This document shows, piece by piece, positions 1-6,984 of a DNA stretch of 10,509 nucleotides. Source of the stretch: Paracoccaceae bacterium (GTDB lineage: Bacteria > Pseudomonadota > Alphaproteobacteria > Rhodobacterales > Rhodobacteraceae); the NCBI GenBank assembly GCA_003551745.1, contig PUNI01000597.1, forward strand, positions 1-10,509, read 5' to 3'. The notes under the pieces were generated by a model that did not search any database, was not told the DNA's origin, and saw only the letters and a list, made by a program, of their open reading frames with translations. The position numbers were made by a program, and so were the translations under genes. Each line of letters opens with the position of its first letter. The stretch's first letter is position 1.

Positions 1-878
1 CGCTCGCCCGCATCCTTGACGTGCCGTTCACGATGGCGGACGCTACGACGCTGACCGAGGCGGGCTATGTCGGCGAGGATGTGGAGAACATCATCCTCAA
101 GCTCTTGCAGGCAAGCGAATACAACGTCGAACGCGCGCAGCGCGGTATCGTCTACATCGACGAGGTCGACAAGATTACCCGCAAGTCCGACAATCCTTCG
201 ATCACGCGGGACGTCTCGGGCGAGGGAGTGCAGCAGGCGCTTCTCAAGTTGATGGAGGGCACGGTCGCGAGCGTGCCGCCGCAGGGCGGGCGCAAGCACC
301 CCCAGCAGGAATTCCTGCAGGTGGACACCACGAATATCCTGTTCATCTGCGGGGGCGCCTTCGCCGGGCTCGACAAGATCATCGCGCAGCGCGGCAAGGG
401 CTCGGCGATCGGCTTCGGCGCGGTCGTCAAGGACCCCGAGGGCCGCTCGGTGGGCGAGACCCTGAAGGACCTCGAGCCCGAGGATCTGCTGAAGTTCGGG
501 CTGATCCCCGAGTTCGTGGGCCGTCTGCCCGTCGTCGCCACGCTCACCGATCTCGACGAGGACGCGCTGGTCACCATCCTGACCGATCCGAAGAACGCGC
601 TGGTGAAGCAGTACCAGCGACTGTTCGAGATCGAGGGGGTGGAACTGACCTTCACCCCGGATGCGCTGCGCGCCATCGCCAAGCGGGCGATCGCCCGCAA
701 GACCGGCGCGCGCGGGTTGCGCTCGATCATGGAAGACATCCTGCTCGACACCATGTTCGAACTGCCCAGCATGGATGGCGTGGAAGAGGTGGTGGTGAAT
801 GAGGAGGCCGCCACGACCGCCGCCCGCCCGCTGCTGATCTATTCCGAACGCCGCGACGAGCCGGTGTCGGCCGGCTGA
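1..878 (+). CDS. clpX: ATP-dependent Clp protease ATP-binding subunit ClpX, 3' part
   Basis: AAA+ unfoldase that feeds tagged or misfolded cytosolic proteins into the ClpP peptidase. The frame is open from the window edge (first whole codon at base 3), so the gene is cut. By comparison with E. coli ClpX, about 130 residues are missing upstream, including the zinc-binding domain and Walker A. Visible in order: the pore-1 loop GYVGED, Walker B ([10 protein letters not shown]), the [20 protein letters not shown] block, the pore RKH loop ([10 protein letters not shown]), sensor 1 region ([13 protein letters not shown]), the ClpP-docking loop IGFGAVVK, the arginine-finger region [11 protein letters not shown], and sensor 2 ([10 protein letters not shown]). 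The C-terminus PLLIYSERR is also typical. All motifs of the visible part are intact and nothing suggests decay. A GTG at 21 could be mistaken for the start but lies inside the conserved AAA+ core. Confidence 0.97.
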   Translation, partial: LARILDVPFTMADATTLTEAGYVGEDVENIILKLLQASEYNVERAQRGIVYIDEVDKITRKSDNPSITRDVSGEGVQQALLKLMEGTVASVPPQGGRKHPQQEFLQVDTTNILFICGGAFAGLDKIIAQRGKGSAIGFGAVVKDPEGRSVGETLKDLEPEDLLKFGLIPEFVGRLPVVATLTDLDEDALVTILTDPKNALVKQYQRLFEIEGVELTFTPDALRAIAKRAIARKTGARGLRSIMEDILLDTMFELPSMDGVEEVVVNEEAATTAARPLLIYSERRDEPVSAG

Positions 879-1201
879 CAACCCGCCACCGGGCGCCGCC
901 CTGGCAGCCGCGGCAGGCGCAAAGTCGGGCGGCCGTGTCGGCCATGGTTTGGGCCCTCGGATATGGTCCTGATACGCCGGTCGGGTGGCGCTGCGGTGTA
1001 GTTTCCGCGACCAGCCGGACGGCGCTCATTCGCGTAACGTCCCGCGGCAATTGCCCGCCAAGTGTCGTGTTGGGCAGGGCGGCAACCTCGTCTGCGGTGC
1101 GCGGGATGCCGGCTCCGCGGGTGACGCATGAGCATGTGACTGGACGGGCCGGGCCGCTTGCGGCATAGCAGCGGCAAGGCACGCGAGGAGATTGGCAGGT
1201 C
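879..1201. other. Intergenic region between clpX and the NDUFA12 gene
   Basis: About 320 bases with no gene I can support. Several overlapping short ORFs exist on both strands, but none shows a recognisable motif, and the longest runs antisense into both neighbours. A short perfect hairpin lies at 931-943 (GGCCG, loop TGT, CGGCC), some 50 bases after the clpX stop. It is followed only by a TTT, so it is not a convincing intrinsic terminator. A promoter for the downstream gene must lie here if it is not read through from clpX, but I see no clear -35/-10 pair. At the right end a GAGGAG (1185-1190) serves as a ribosome binding site, 11 bases before the next start. Confidence 0.5.
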
Positions 1202-1573
1202 ATGCGGCTGCTTCGGCTACTCACCTGGTGGAATGACTCCACGCTGGGCACCTGGCTCTACACGCGGCGCCACGGTGTACGGGTCGGAGAGGATGCCCAG
1301 GGCAACGTCTTCTATCAGAGCCGCGACGGCAAGCGCCGCTGGGTGATCTACAATGGCGAGACCGAGGCGAGCCGCATCGCCCCCGACTGGCACGGATGGC
1401 TGCATCACACCTGGGACACGCCGCCCACCGAAGCGCCGCTCGCCCGCAAGCCGTGGGAAAAGCCGCATCAGGAGAACCTGACCGGCACGCCGCTCGCCTA
1501 CGCCCCACCGGGCTCGCTGCGCCGGCCGGCTCCCGCCGAGCGGCGGGACTACGAGGCGTGGCAGCCCGATTGA
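1202..1573 (+). CDS. NADH:ubiquinone oxidoreductase NDUFA12-family subunit
   Basis: Supernumerary subunit of respiratory complex I, the bacterial counterpart of mitochondrial NDUFA12 (B17.2). It is found mainly in alphaproteobacteria and sits on the peripheral arm at the membrane interface. The 123-residue protein shows the family hallmarks: an N-terminal [12 protein letters not shown], then [15 protein letters not shown], the [15 protein letters not shown] block, [18 protein letters not shown], and a C-terminal [18 protein letters not shown]. No signal peptide or membrane helix is evident, as expected. The length is normal for the bacterial form. The gene is separate from any nuo cluster here and lies 37 bases upstream of mlaD, with which it is probably co-transcribed. 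The ATG is preferred because the conserved N-terminus begins immediately and a GAGGAG lies upstream. Confidence 0.93.
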   Translation: MRLLRLLTWWNDSTLGTWLYTRRHGVRVGEDAQGNVFYQSRDGKRRWVIYNGETEASRIAPDWHGWLHHTWDTPPTEAPLARKPWEKPHQENLTGTPLAYAPPGSLRRPAPAERRDYEAWQPD

Positions 1574-1610
1574 GCGCCCTGTTCAACACTGACGTGAGGC
1601 AGCCCCGGCA

Positions 1611-2081
1611 ATGACGGAGAACCGGGCCGACGCGATCCTCGGCGCCCTCGTGCTGGCTGCGGCGGTCGGCTTTCTGGTTTATGCGGGCCAGATCGCCGGG
1701 GTCGGTCAGGGACGCGCCGGCTACGATCTGACGGCCTCCTTCCGCTCGGCCGAAGGGGTGCGCGTCGGCTCGGATGTGCGGCTGGGGGGGGTCAAGGTGG
1801 GCACTGTCGCCGACATGCGGCTCGATGCCGAGAGTTTCGAGGCCGAGCTGCGCCTCGCGCTGCGCGCGGACATGCTGCTGCCCGAGGACACGCTGGCCGT
1901 CGTGGCGAGCGAGGGGCTGCTGGGCGGGGCCTATATCGAGCTTCTGCCGGGCGGCTCGCCCTTCGACATCGAGCCGGGCGGGCGCATCGAGCAGACACAG
2001 AGCGCCGTCAGCCTGGTGACCCTGCTGCTGCGCGCCGTGACCGGGGGCGGTGACGACACGGGCGCGGAGGCCGCGCCATGA
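1611..2081 (+). CDS. mlaD: Outer membrane lipid asymmetry protein MlaD (MCE domain)
   Basis: Periplasmic lipid-binding component of the Mla ABC system, which moves phospholipids between inner membrane and outer membrane. The 156-residue protein has one N-terminal membrane anchor (about residues 7-28, ILGALVLAAAVGFLVYAG) followed by one MCE domain (about 38-115). Family signatures are YDLTASFRSAEGVRVGSDV, RLGGVKVGTVADM, and the strongly conserved GLLGGAYIELLPGG. It is shorter at the C-terminus than E. coli MlaD, and the tail after the helix SLVTLLLRAVTGG is brief. No mlaE, mlaF or mlaC is adjacent, so the partner genes must be elsewhere. The end overlaps the next gene by 4 bases (ATGA), which suggests translational coupling. 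An eight-G run at 1784-1791 lies within the MCE domain and keeps frame. Confidence 0.93.
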   Translation: MTENRADAILGALVLAAAVGFLVYAGQIAGVGQGRAGYDLTASFRSAEGVRVGSDVRLGGVKVGTVADMRLDAESFEAELRLALRADMLLPEDTLAVVASEGLLGGAYIELLPGGSPFDIEPGGRIEQTQSAVSLVTLLLRAVTGGGDDTGAEAAP

Positions 2082-2464
2082 AGATCGCCGCCGGACTGAT
2101 GGGACTTGCGCTGGCGCTGGCGCCCGCCACGGATGCGGTGCGGGCGCAGGACCAGACCCAGGTCGCCGTCGCGCAGGGCACCCACGCCCTGCTGCGCGGG
2201 CTCGACAAGGTTGCCGGCGCCGCGCGTGATATCGAACTCGGTGTGGGCGAGAGCGTCAATTTCGGCCGGCTCACGATCACGCTCACCGAATGCCGCTTTC
2301 CCGTCGATGATCCGGCCGCCGATGCCTTCGCCCATCTGGTGATCCGCGACGCCTTCCTCGATGAGCCGGTGTTCCGCGGCTGGATGATCGCTTCGAGCCC
2401 GGCGCTGAACGCGCTCGATCACCGGCGCTTCGACATCTGGGTCATCCGCTGCACCAGTTCCTGA
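2078..2464 (+). CDS. Secreted DUF2155-domain protein
   Basis: Small exported protein of the DUF2155 family, whose function is not established. The 128 residues start with a Sec-type signal peptide (MKIAAGLMGLALALAPATDA) and a plausible AXA-like cleavage site after VRA, near residue 23. The mature part opens with a Gln-rich stretch. It then has the family core: LLRGLDKVAGAARDIEL, VNFGRLTITLTECRFP, DAFAHLVIRD, and FRGWMIASSPALNALDHRRFDIWVIRC. The two cysteines of the mature part (C72 and C125) could form a disulfide in the periplasm. The start ATG overlaps the mlaD stop, so the two are probably translated together. That is consistent with, but does not prove, a cell-envelope role. The last 46 bases are also the coding end of aat on the other strand. 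Confidence 0.85.
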   Translation: MKIAAGLMGLALALAPATDAVRAQDQTQVAVAQGTHALLRGLDKVAGAARDIELGVGESVNFGRLTITLTECRFPVDDPAADAFAHLVIRDAFLDEPVFRGWMIASSPALNALDHRRFDIWVIRCTSS

Positions 2465-3072
2465 GGCGGCGGCACCGGGCCCGGGCTTGCGAAATCCGCC
2501 TGTTGTGACAGTGCCTTCTGAAGCCGGGCGCGGTAGCTCGCGCGGCTGATCTCCACCCCGCCCAGCGTGGCCAGATGCGGGGTCAGGAACTGCGTGTCGA
2601 TCAACGAGAAGCCGGCCCGCCCCAGACGGTCGACCAGATAGGCGAGCGCCACCTTCGAGGCATCGGTGCGCTGGGAGAACATGCTTTCGGCGAAGAAGGC
2701 CGCGCCGAGCGCCACCCCGTAGACGCCGCCGACGAGCTGGCCGTCCTCCCGGACCTCGAGCGAATGGGCAAAGCCCATGTCGTGCAGCGCGCAGCTCAGC
2801 CGGAAGATGCCGTCGTTGATCCAGGTGTCCGGCCGGTCGGCGCAGCCTGCGATGACCCCGGCAAAATCGGCGTTGAGGCGGATCTCCCAGGGCGCGCGCA
2901 GGATGCGCCGCCGCAGCGAGCGCGACATGTGGAAGCCGTCCATCGGCAGCACGCCGCGTCTGGGCGGATCGATCCAGTGCAGATCGGGATCGCCGCGGGA
3001 TTCGGCCATCGGGAACACGCCTGCCGCATAGGCGCGCAAGAGAAGCTCCGGTGTGATGCTTCGGCGGATCAT
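2419..3072 (-). CDS. aat: Leucyl/phenylalanyl-tRNA--protein transferase
   Basis: Cytosolic enzyme that transfers Leu or Phe from aminoacyl-tRNA to the N-terminal Lys or Arg of proteins, making them N-end rule substrates for ClpS/ClpAP. The 217-residue product shows the family motifs in order: LLRAYAAGVFPMAES near the N-terminus, LHWIDPPRRGVLPMDGFHMSRS, DTWINDGI, the core GGVYGVALGAAFFAESMFSQ followed by RTDASKVAL, and DTQFLTPHLATLGGVEISR. Length is within the normal range. The first ATG is used because the conserved N-terminal block begins about ten residues later; no strong ribosome binding site is visible. It lies 55 bases downstream of accC and is probably the third gene of the accB-accC unit. 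Its 3' end is convergent with and overlaps the DUF2155 gene. Confidence 0.95.
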   Translation of the reverse strand: MIRRSITPELLLRAYAAGVFPMAESRGDPDLHWIDPPRRGVLPMDGFHMSRSLRRRILRAPWEIRLNADFAGVIAGCADRPDTWINDGIFRLSCALHDMGFAHSLEVREDGQLVGGVYGVALGAAFFAESMFSQRTDASKVALAYLVDRLGRAGFSLIDTQFLTPHLATLGGVEISRASYRARLQKALSQQADFASPGPVPPPQELVQRMTQMSKRR

Positions 3073-3127
3073 GGGACAGACGGTCTTGGCTGTGTCGCGT
3101 GCAGGCCGCGTCGGGGCTGCGGCGGGC

Positions 3128-4474
3128 TCAGTGTAGCCGCTGGGCCAGGAACCGCTCCAGCCAATGGATCGTGTAATCGCCGTGAAGGATGTCGGGCTCT
3201 TCCAGCAATGCGTGGAAAAGCGGCAGCGTCGAGTCGACCCCGTCGATGATCAGTTCGCCGAGCGCGCGGCTCAGCCGCGCCAGCGCCTCGTCCCGGTCGC
3301 GCCCGTGGACGATGAGCTTGGCGATCAGGCTGTCGTAGTAGGGCGGGATCACATAGCCACCGTAGAGTGCGGAATCCATCCGCACCCCGAGGCCGCCGGG
3401 CGCGTGGAAGGTCTTCACCATGCCGGGGCAGGGGGTGAAGCTGGGCAGCCGCTCGGCGTTCAGGCGCACCTCGATGGCATGGCCCTGCGGCACCAGGTCC
3501 GCCTGCGTGAACGAGAGCGGCAGGCCGGCCGCCACGCGGATCTGCTCGCGCACGAGGTCCACGCCATAGACCGCCTCGGTGACGGGATGCTCCACCTGCA
3601 GTCGGGTGTTCATCTCGATGAAGTAGAACTCGCCATCCTCGTAGAGGAACTCGATGGTGCCCGCACCGGCATAGCCGAGCCGCGCCACCGCCTCGGCGCA
3701 GATGCCGCCGATGCGGGCGCGGGTCTCGGTGTCGAGGGCGGGGCTGGGGGCCTCTTCCAGAACCTTCTGGTGGCGCCGCTGCAGCGAGCAGTCGCGCTCG
3801 CCGAGATGGACCGCGCCGCCGCGGCCGTCGCCGAACACCTGGATCTCGATGTGGCGGGGGCGGGAGAGATACTTCTCGATATAGACTTCGGGGTTGCCGA
3901 AGGCGGCCTTGGCCTCGGCGCGCGCGGTCTGGAAGGCCATCTCGATCTCGCCGGCGCTGCGGGCCAGCTTCATGCCGCGGCCGCCGCCGCCGGCGGTGGC
4001 CTTCACGATCACCGGATAGCCGATCTCGCCCGCAATCCGTCGCGCCGCCTCCGCATCGGCCACGCCGCCCTCCGAGCCGGGAACGCAGGGCACACCGAGG
4101 CCGCGCATTGTTTCCTTGGCGGTGATCTTGTCGCCCATCATGCCGATGTGCTCGGAGGACGGTCCGATGAAGGTCAGCGCATGATCCTCGACGATGCGCA
4201 CGAACTTGGGGTTTTCGGAGAGGAAGCCATAGCCCGGGTGGATGGCCTCGGCGCCGGCGATCTCGCAGGCCGAGATGATCGAGGGGATCGAGAGATAGCT
4301 GTCGGCGGCGGGCGGGGGGCCGATGCAGATCGCCTCGTCGGCCATGCGCACATGCATCGCGTCGGCGTCCGATGTCGAATGGACCGCCACCGAGCGGATG
4401 CCCATCTCGCGGCAGGCCCGGATCACCCGCAGCGCGATCTCGCCCCGGTTGGCGATCAGGATCTTGCGGAACAT
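3128..4474 (-). CDS. accC: Acetyl-CoA carboxylase, biotin carboxylase subunit
   Basis: Carries out ATP-dependent carboxylation of the biotin on AccB with bicarbonate, the first half-reaction of malonyl-CoA synthesis. The 448 residues match the usual length of about 449. Visible: the N-terminal biotin carboxylase domain (RKILIANRGEIALRVIRAC, then AIHPGYGFLSENPKF), the ATP-grasp glycine-rich loop GGGGRGMKLA, the HLGERDCSLQRRHQKVLEEA segment, the metal and catalytic stretch FYFIEMNTRLQVEHPVTE, and the C-terminal domain (FHAPGGLGVRMDSALYGGY, then PPYYDSLIAKLIVHG). All key residues look intact. The gene starts 7 bases after the accB stop, so the two are translated as a unit. The organisation accB-accC is the classical bacterial one; accA and accD are not in the window. 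Confidence 0.98.
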   Translation of the reverse strand: MFRKILIANRGEIALRVIRACREMGIRSVAVHSTSDADAMHVRMADEAICIGPPPAADSYLSIPSIISACEIAGAEAIHPGYGFLSENPKFVRIVEDHALTFIGPSSEHIGMMGDKITAKETMRGLGVPCVPGSEGGVADAEAARRIAGEIGYPVIVKATAGGGGRGMKLARSAGEIEMAFQTARAEAKAAFGNPEVYIEKYLSRPRHIEIQVFGDGRGGAVHLGERDCSLQRRHQKVLEEAPSPALDTETRARIGGICAEAVARLGYAGAGTIEFLYEDGEFYFIEMNTRLQVEHPVTEAVYGVDLVREQIRVAAGLPLSFTQADLVPQGHAIEVRLNAERLPSFTPCPGMVKTFHAPGGLGVRMDSALYGGYVIPPYYDSLIAKLIVHGRDRDEALARLSRALGELIIDGVDSTLPLFHALLEEPDILHGDYTIHWLERFLAQRLH

Positions 4475-4481
4475 CGCCGGC

Positions 4482-4970
4482 TCACTCGATGATCATCAGC
4501 GGCGCGCCGTATTCCACCGGGCTGGCGTCGGCCACCACGATCCGCCTCACCGTGCCCGAACGGGGCGAGGGGATGTGGTTCATCGTCTTCATCGCCTCGA
4601 TGATCAGCAGTGTCTGCCCCTCGGTCACCTGCGCGCCGACACTGACGAAGGGCGAGGCGCCCGGCTCCGGCGCCAGATAGGCGGTGCCGACCATCGGCGA
4701 GGTGACCGCGCCCGGGTGCAGGGCGGGGTCGCCGCCATCCTCTGCCGCGGCGCCCGCCTCGACCGCGGCCGCCGCAGCGGGTGTCGGAGCGGCAGCGGCG
4801 GGCACCGGCGCGGGGGCGGGCACCGTGACCTGCTTGCTGACGCGGACCTTCAGGCTGTCGTTCTCGCCATAATCGCGCTTCACGTCGATCTCGGCGAGGT
4901 TCTTCTGGTTCAGAAGCTCTGCCAGCGCCTCGATGAAGGCCACGTCGTCCGCGTTCCGGTTGTTGCTCAT
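4482..4970 (-). CDS. accB: Acetyl-CoA carboxylase, biotin carboxyl carrier protein
   Basis: Carries biotin between the carboxylase and carboxyltransferase of acetyl-CoA carboxylase. The 162-residue protein has a short N-terminal domain (VAFIEALAELLNQKNLAEID, then SLKVRVSKQ), a flexible Ala/Pro-rich linker (about residues 48-77), and a C-terminal biotinyl domain from about 85. The biotin-accepting lysine is K128 in EAMKTMNHI, 34 residues before the C-terminus as expected. The Thr after the Lys, where E. coli has Met, is a common variant in my knowledge of alphaproteobacteria and not a defect. Conserved SPMVGTAYLAPEPGASPFV is also present. The ATG is preceded closely by GAGGAG (complement of 4974-4979). 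It is the first gene of the leftward unit accB-accC-aat and is divergent from the acyl-CoA-type regulator gene. Confidence 0.97.
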   Translation of the reverse strand: MSNNRNADDVAFIEALAELLNQKNLAEIDVKRDYGENDSLKVRVSKQVTVPAPAPVPAAAAPTPAAAAAVEAGAAAEDGGDPALHPGAVTSPMVGTAYLAPEPGASPFVSVGAQVTEGQTLLIIEAMKTMNHIPSPRSGTVRRIVVADASPVEYGAPLMIIE

Positions 4971-5182
4971 GCGCTCCTCGAAGACCTTGCGCCGCAGGGC
5001 CCGCCGTTCCGCGGTCGGATGTCCTTACACGATGCCCCGGAGGGTGAAAAGCGCCCCCGCCCGGGCAGCCGTACTCGGCTTCGCCCGCGGTCGACGGTGC
5101 CGCCGGCACGGCTCGCTGCACGACAGCTTGCGCAGCCCGTCGGCTTGAAGGAAGGTCGCGACAGGCCACCCGGGAGCCGCAT
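4971..5182. promoter_or_regulatory. Divergent intergenic region between accB and the XRE regulator
   Basis: These 212 bases separate two genes read away from each other, so promoters for both should lie here. I see no strong -35/-10 pair on either strand. On the leftward strand a TGTAAG-like hexamer (complement of about 5033-5038) is a weak -10 candidate. Two small inverted repeats stand out: GTGCC-GCC-GGCAC at 5097-5109, and an imperfect 22-bp dyad at 5115-5136. GGGAG at 5172-5176 is the ribosome binding site for the GTG start at 5183, six bases away. Confidence 0.4.
5115..5136. repeat. Imperfect 22-bp inverted repeat, possible operator
   Basis: GCTGCACGA, spacer CAGC, TTGCGCAGC: the arms match at 7 of 9 positions. 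It lies about 46 bases upstream of the GTG start of a regulator of a family that often controls its own gene. The right arm (TTGCGCAG) loosely resembles the TTTGCAAA core reported for related RamB/ScfR-type regulators. Short dyads are common by chance in GC-rich DNA, so this is only a candidate. Confidence 0.2.
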
Positions 5183-6526
5183 GTGTCCCTGCCGCGATCC
5201 TCCCTCACCGGCACGCGCATCCGCGCGCGGCGCACGGTGCTGGGGGTGGCGCAGGCGGAGCTTGCGCGGCAGGTGGGGGTGTCGCCCTCCTACCTGAACC
5301 TGATCGAGCACAACCGGCGCGGGGTCGGCGCCGCGCTGCTGGACCGGCTGGCCAGCGCGCTGGAAGTGCCCGTGGACACGCTGCGCGAGGGGGCGGGCAC
5401 CCAGCTGGTGGAGACCTTGCGCGAGGCCGCGGCGGCGGCGCCCGCCCATCATCCGGCGCCGCCCGAGGCCGACCGCATCGAGGATTTCGTGGGCCGTTTT
5501 CCAGGCTGGGCCGATCTGATCGCGGCCCAGCAGCGGCGCATCGGGGCGCTGGAGCGGACCGTGGAGCGGCTGACCGACCGGATGGCCCACGACCCGCATC
5601 TTTCGGCGGCGCTGCACGAGCTTCTCTCGGTGTCGGCCTCGCTGCGCTCCACGGCGACGATCCTCGCCGAGGCGCGCGAGATCGACCCGGGATGGCAGGC
5701 GCGGTTCCTCGGCAATATCGAGACGGATTCGCTGCGCCTGTCGGAAGGGGCGCAGGCACTGGTGGGGTATCTCGATGCCGCCGAGCCGGCCGAGAGCGGG
5801 CTCGCCGCGCCCCAGGAGGAACTCGAAGCCTGGCTTGCCGACCGCGGCTGGCACCTTCCGGAGTTGGAGGCGGCCGGGTTCGACGCCGCCGGGCCCGAGG
5901 TCGACGAAATGCTCGCCGGCCACGGCGAGTTGGGATCGGCCTCCGCCATCGCGCTCGCAAGGGCGTATCTTGCGCGCGCCCGGGCGGATGCGGTGGCGCT
6001 GCCGCTGCCGCGCGTGCTGGAGGCGCTGGCCCGCGTCGGCCCGAAGCCGCCGGATCTGGCCGAGGTGCTCGGGGTCGGCAGCGACCTGCCGCGGCTCTTC
6101 CGGCGGCTGGCGAGCCTGCCCGATGGCGTGCCGGGCCTGCCGCCGCGGGGGCTGGTGATCTGTGACGGGTCGGGCACCCTGACCTTCCGCCGTCCGCTGC
6201 CCGGCTTCGGATTGCCGCGGTTCGGTGGCGCCTGTCCGCTTTGGCCACTCTATCAGGCGCTGGCCGCGCCGCTGCGCCCGGTGGAGCAGATGGTGGAGAT
6301 GAGCGGCCGCCCGGCGCGCCGCTTCGTCGCCTATGCGGTGTGCGAAGCGCAGGGGGGAGCGCGCTTCGGCGCACCGGCCGTTCTGGAGGCCACGATGCTG
6401 CTGCTGCCGGCATCGGTCGAGACCGACGCCACGGCTCCGGCGCTGCCGGTCGGCACCAGCTGTCGCATCTGTCCGCGCGCCGGCTGCGCGGCGCGGCGCG
6501 AGCCGGCCCTCGTGGGTGGCACGTGA
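5183..6526 (+). CDS. XRE-family regulator with short-chain acyl-CoA regulator (DUF2083-type) C-terminus
   Basis: Probable DNA-binding transcription regulator of 447 residues. An N-terminal Cro/C1 helix-turn-helix spans about residues 9-62 (LGVAQAELARQVGVSPSYLN, then LIEHNRR as recognition helix and turn). A helical, probably coiled middle part follows. The last ~140 residues resemble the ScfR/DUF2083 domain of RamB- and MccR-like regulators, with GACPLWPLYQAL, RPVEQMVEMSGRPARRFVAYA, and a terminal cysteine cluster CRICPRAGC (C427, C430, C435) followed by RREPAL. In characterised members this domain is linked to short-chain acyl-CoA sensing and control of acetate, propionate or glyoxylate-cycle genes. 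The middle part lacks the HExxH motif of ImmA/IrrE metallopeptidases that often accompany this domain. Start: GTG at 5183 with GGGAG six bases upstream; an ATG at 5181 is out of frame. Ligand and targets are unknown. Confidence 0.8.
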   Translation: MSLPRSSLTGTRIRARRTVLGVAQAELARQVGVSPSYLNLIEHNRRGVGAALLDRLASALEVPVDTLREGAGTQLVETLREAAAAAPAHHPAPPEADRIEDFVGRFPGWADLIAAQQRRIGALERTVERLTDRMAHDPHLSAALHELLSVSASLRSTATILAEAREIDPGWQARFLGNIETDSLRLSEGAQALVGYLDAAEPAESGLAAPQEELEAWLADRGWHLPELEAAGFDAAGPEVDEMLAGHGELGSASAIALARAYLARARADAVALPLPRVLEALARVGPKPPDLAEVLGVGSDLPRLFRRLASLPDGVPGLPPRGLVICDGSGTLTFRRPLPGFGLPRFGGACPLWPLYQALAAPLRPVEQMVEMSGRPARRFVAYAVCEAQGGARFGAPAVLEATMLLLPASVETDATAPALPVGTSCRICPRAGCAARREPALVGGT

Positions 6527-6545
6527 GGCCGCCCATGGCGTTGTT

Positions 6546-6574
6546 TTGACAGGCCAGGGATTCTTCGCGATAGT
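6546..6574 (+). promoter_or_regulatory. Sigma-70-like promoter for the receiver/transporter-kinase unit
   Basis: A perfect TTGACA (6546-6551) is followed, after a 17-base spacer, by GATAGT (6569-6574), a four-of-six match to TATAAT. The spacing is ideal. Transcription would start near 6581, giving a leader of about 35 bases before the ATG at 6616. It begins 19 bases after the regulator stop, so the downstream three genes can be expressed independently of that regulator gene. Confidence 0.6.
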
Positions 6575-6615
6575 CTCGTCCGGGAAGGTTGCACATCGCG
6601 GAGGGAGGCCGGCGG

Positions 6616-6984
6616 ATGGGCAAACATGTCCTCGTGATCGAGGATGAGCCGAACATCGTCGCGGCGATCACCTTCATCCTGCGCCGCGACGGCTGGCAGG
6701 TCTCCAGCCACGCAAGCGGCAGCGATGCGATGCAGGTTATCCGTGACGCCGCCCCTGACCTGCTGATCCTCGACGTCATGCTGCCCGGCCGCAGCGGCTA
6801 CGACATCCTGCGGGAGTTGCGCGGCGATCCGGCGACAGCGGATCTGCCGGTGCTCATGCTGACCGCAAAGGGACAGTCGCGCGACCGCCAGATGGCCGAG
6901 GCCTTCGGCGCCAGCCGGTTCATGTCGAAGCCTTTCTCCAACACCGAGGTGCTGGCCTCGGTACGTGAACTGGTGGACACTTGA
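6616..6984 (+). CDS. Stand-alone response regulator receiver (CheY-like)
   Basis: A 122-residue protein consisting only of a phosphoacceptor receiver domain. The acidic pair D10/E11 (VIEDEP), the phospho-aspartate D53 (LLILDVMLPG), the switch threonine T83 (LMLTAKG) and the lysine K105 (FMSKPF) are all present, so it should be phosphorylatable. There is no DNA-binding or enzymatic output domain, so it must act through a protein partner or as part of a phosphorelay. The ATG at 6616 is chosen because GAGGGAGG (6601-6608) lies 7 bases upstream and the receiver fold starts at once. A TTG at 6589 in the same frame would add nine residues with no conserved role. The stop overlaps the next start (TTGA). 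The presumed cognate kinase is two genes downstream in the same unit. Confidence 0.93.
   Translation: MGKHVLVIEDEPNIVAAITFILRRDGWQVSSHASGSDAMQVIRDAAPDLLILDVMLPGRSGYDILRELRGDPATADLPVLMLTAKGQSRDRQMAEAFGASRFMSKPFSNTEVLASVRELVDT

Noticed and set aside
931..943. Hairpin GGCCG-TGT-CGGCC after clpX as a terminator
   Set aside because: The stem is only five pairs and lacks a U-tract after it; such hairpins are frequent by chance at this GC content.
727..1251. - strand ORF of 174 codons covering the clpX end and the intergenic region
   Set aside because: No motif, no ribosome binding site seen, runs into both flanking + strand genes; looks like a chance open frame.
3164..4492. Long + strand ORF (442 codons) across the accC region
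   Set aside because: It is the antisense shadow of accC, which has every catalytic motif; the ORF product is of low complexity and has no recognisable domain.
6589..6615. TTG start at 6589 for the receiver
   Set aside because: GAGGGAGG at 6601-6608 points to the ATG at 6616, and the receiver fold begins there.
5205..6779. 524-codon - strand ORF opposite the XRE regulator and receiver
   Set aside because: Arg/Pro/Ala-rich shadow typical of high-GC DNA, with no motif, and it covers two well-supported genes on the + strand.
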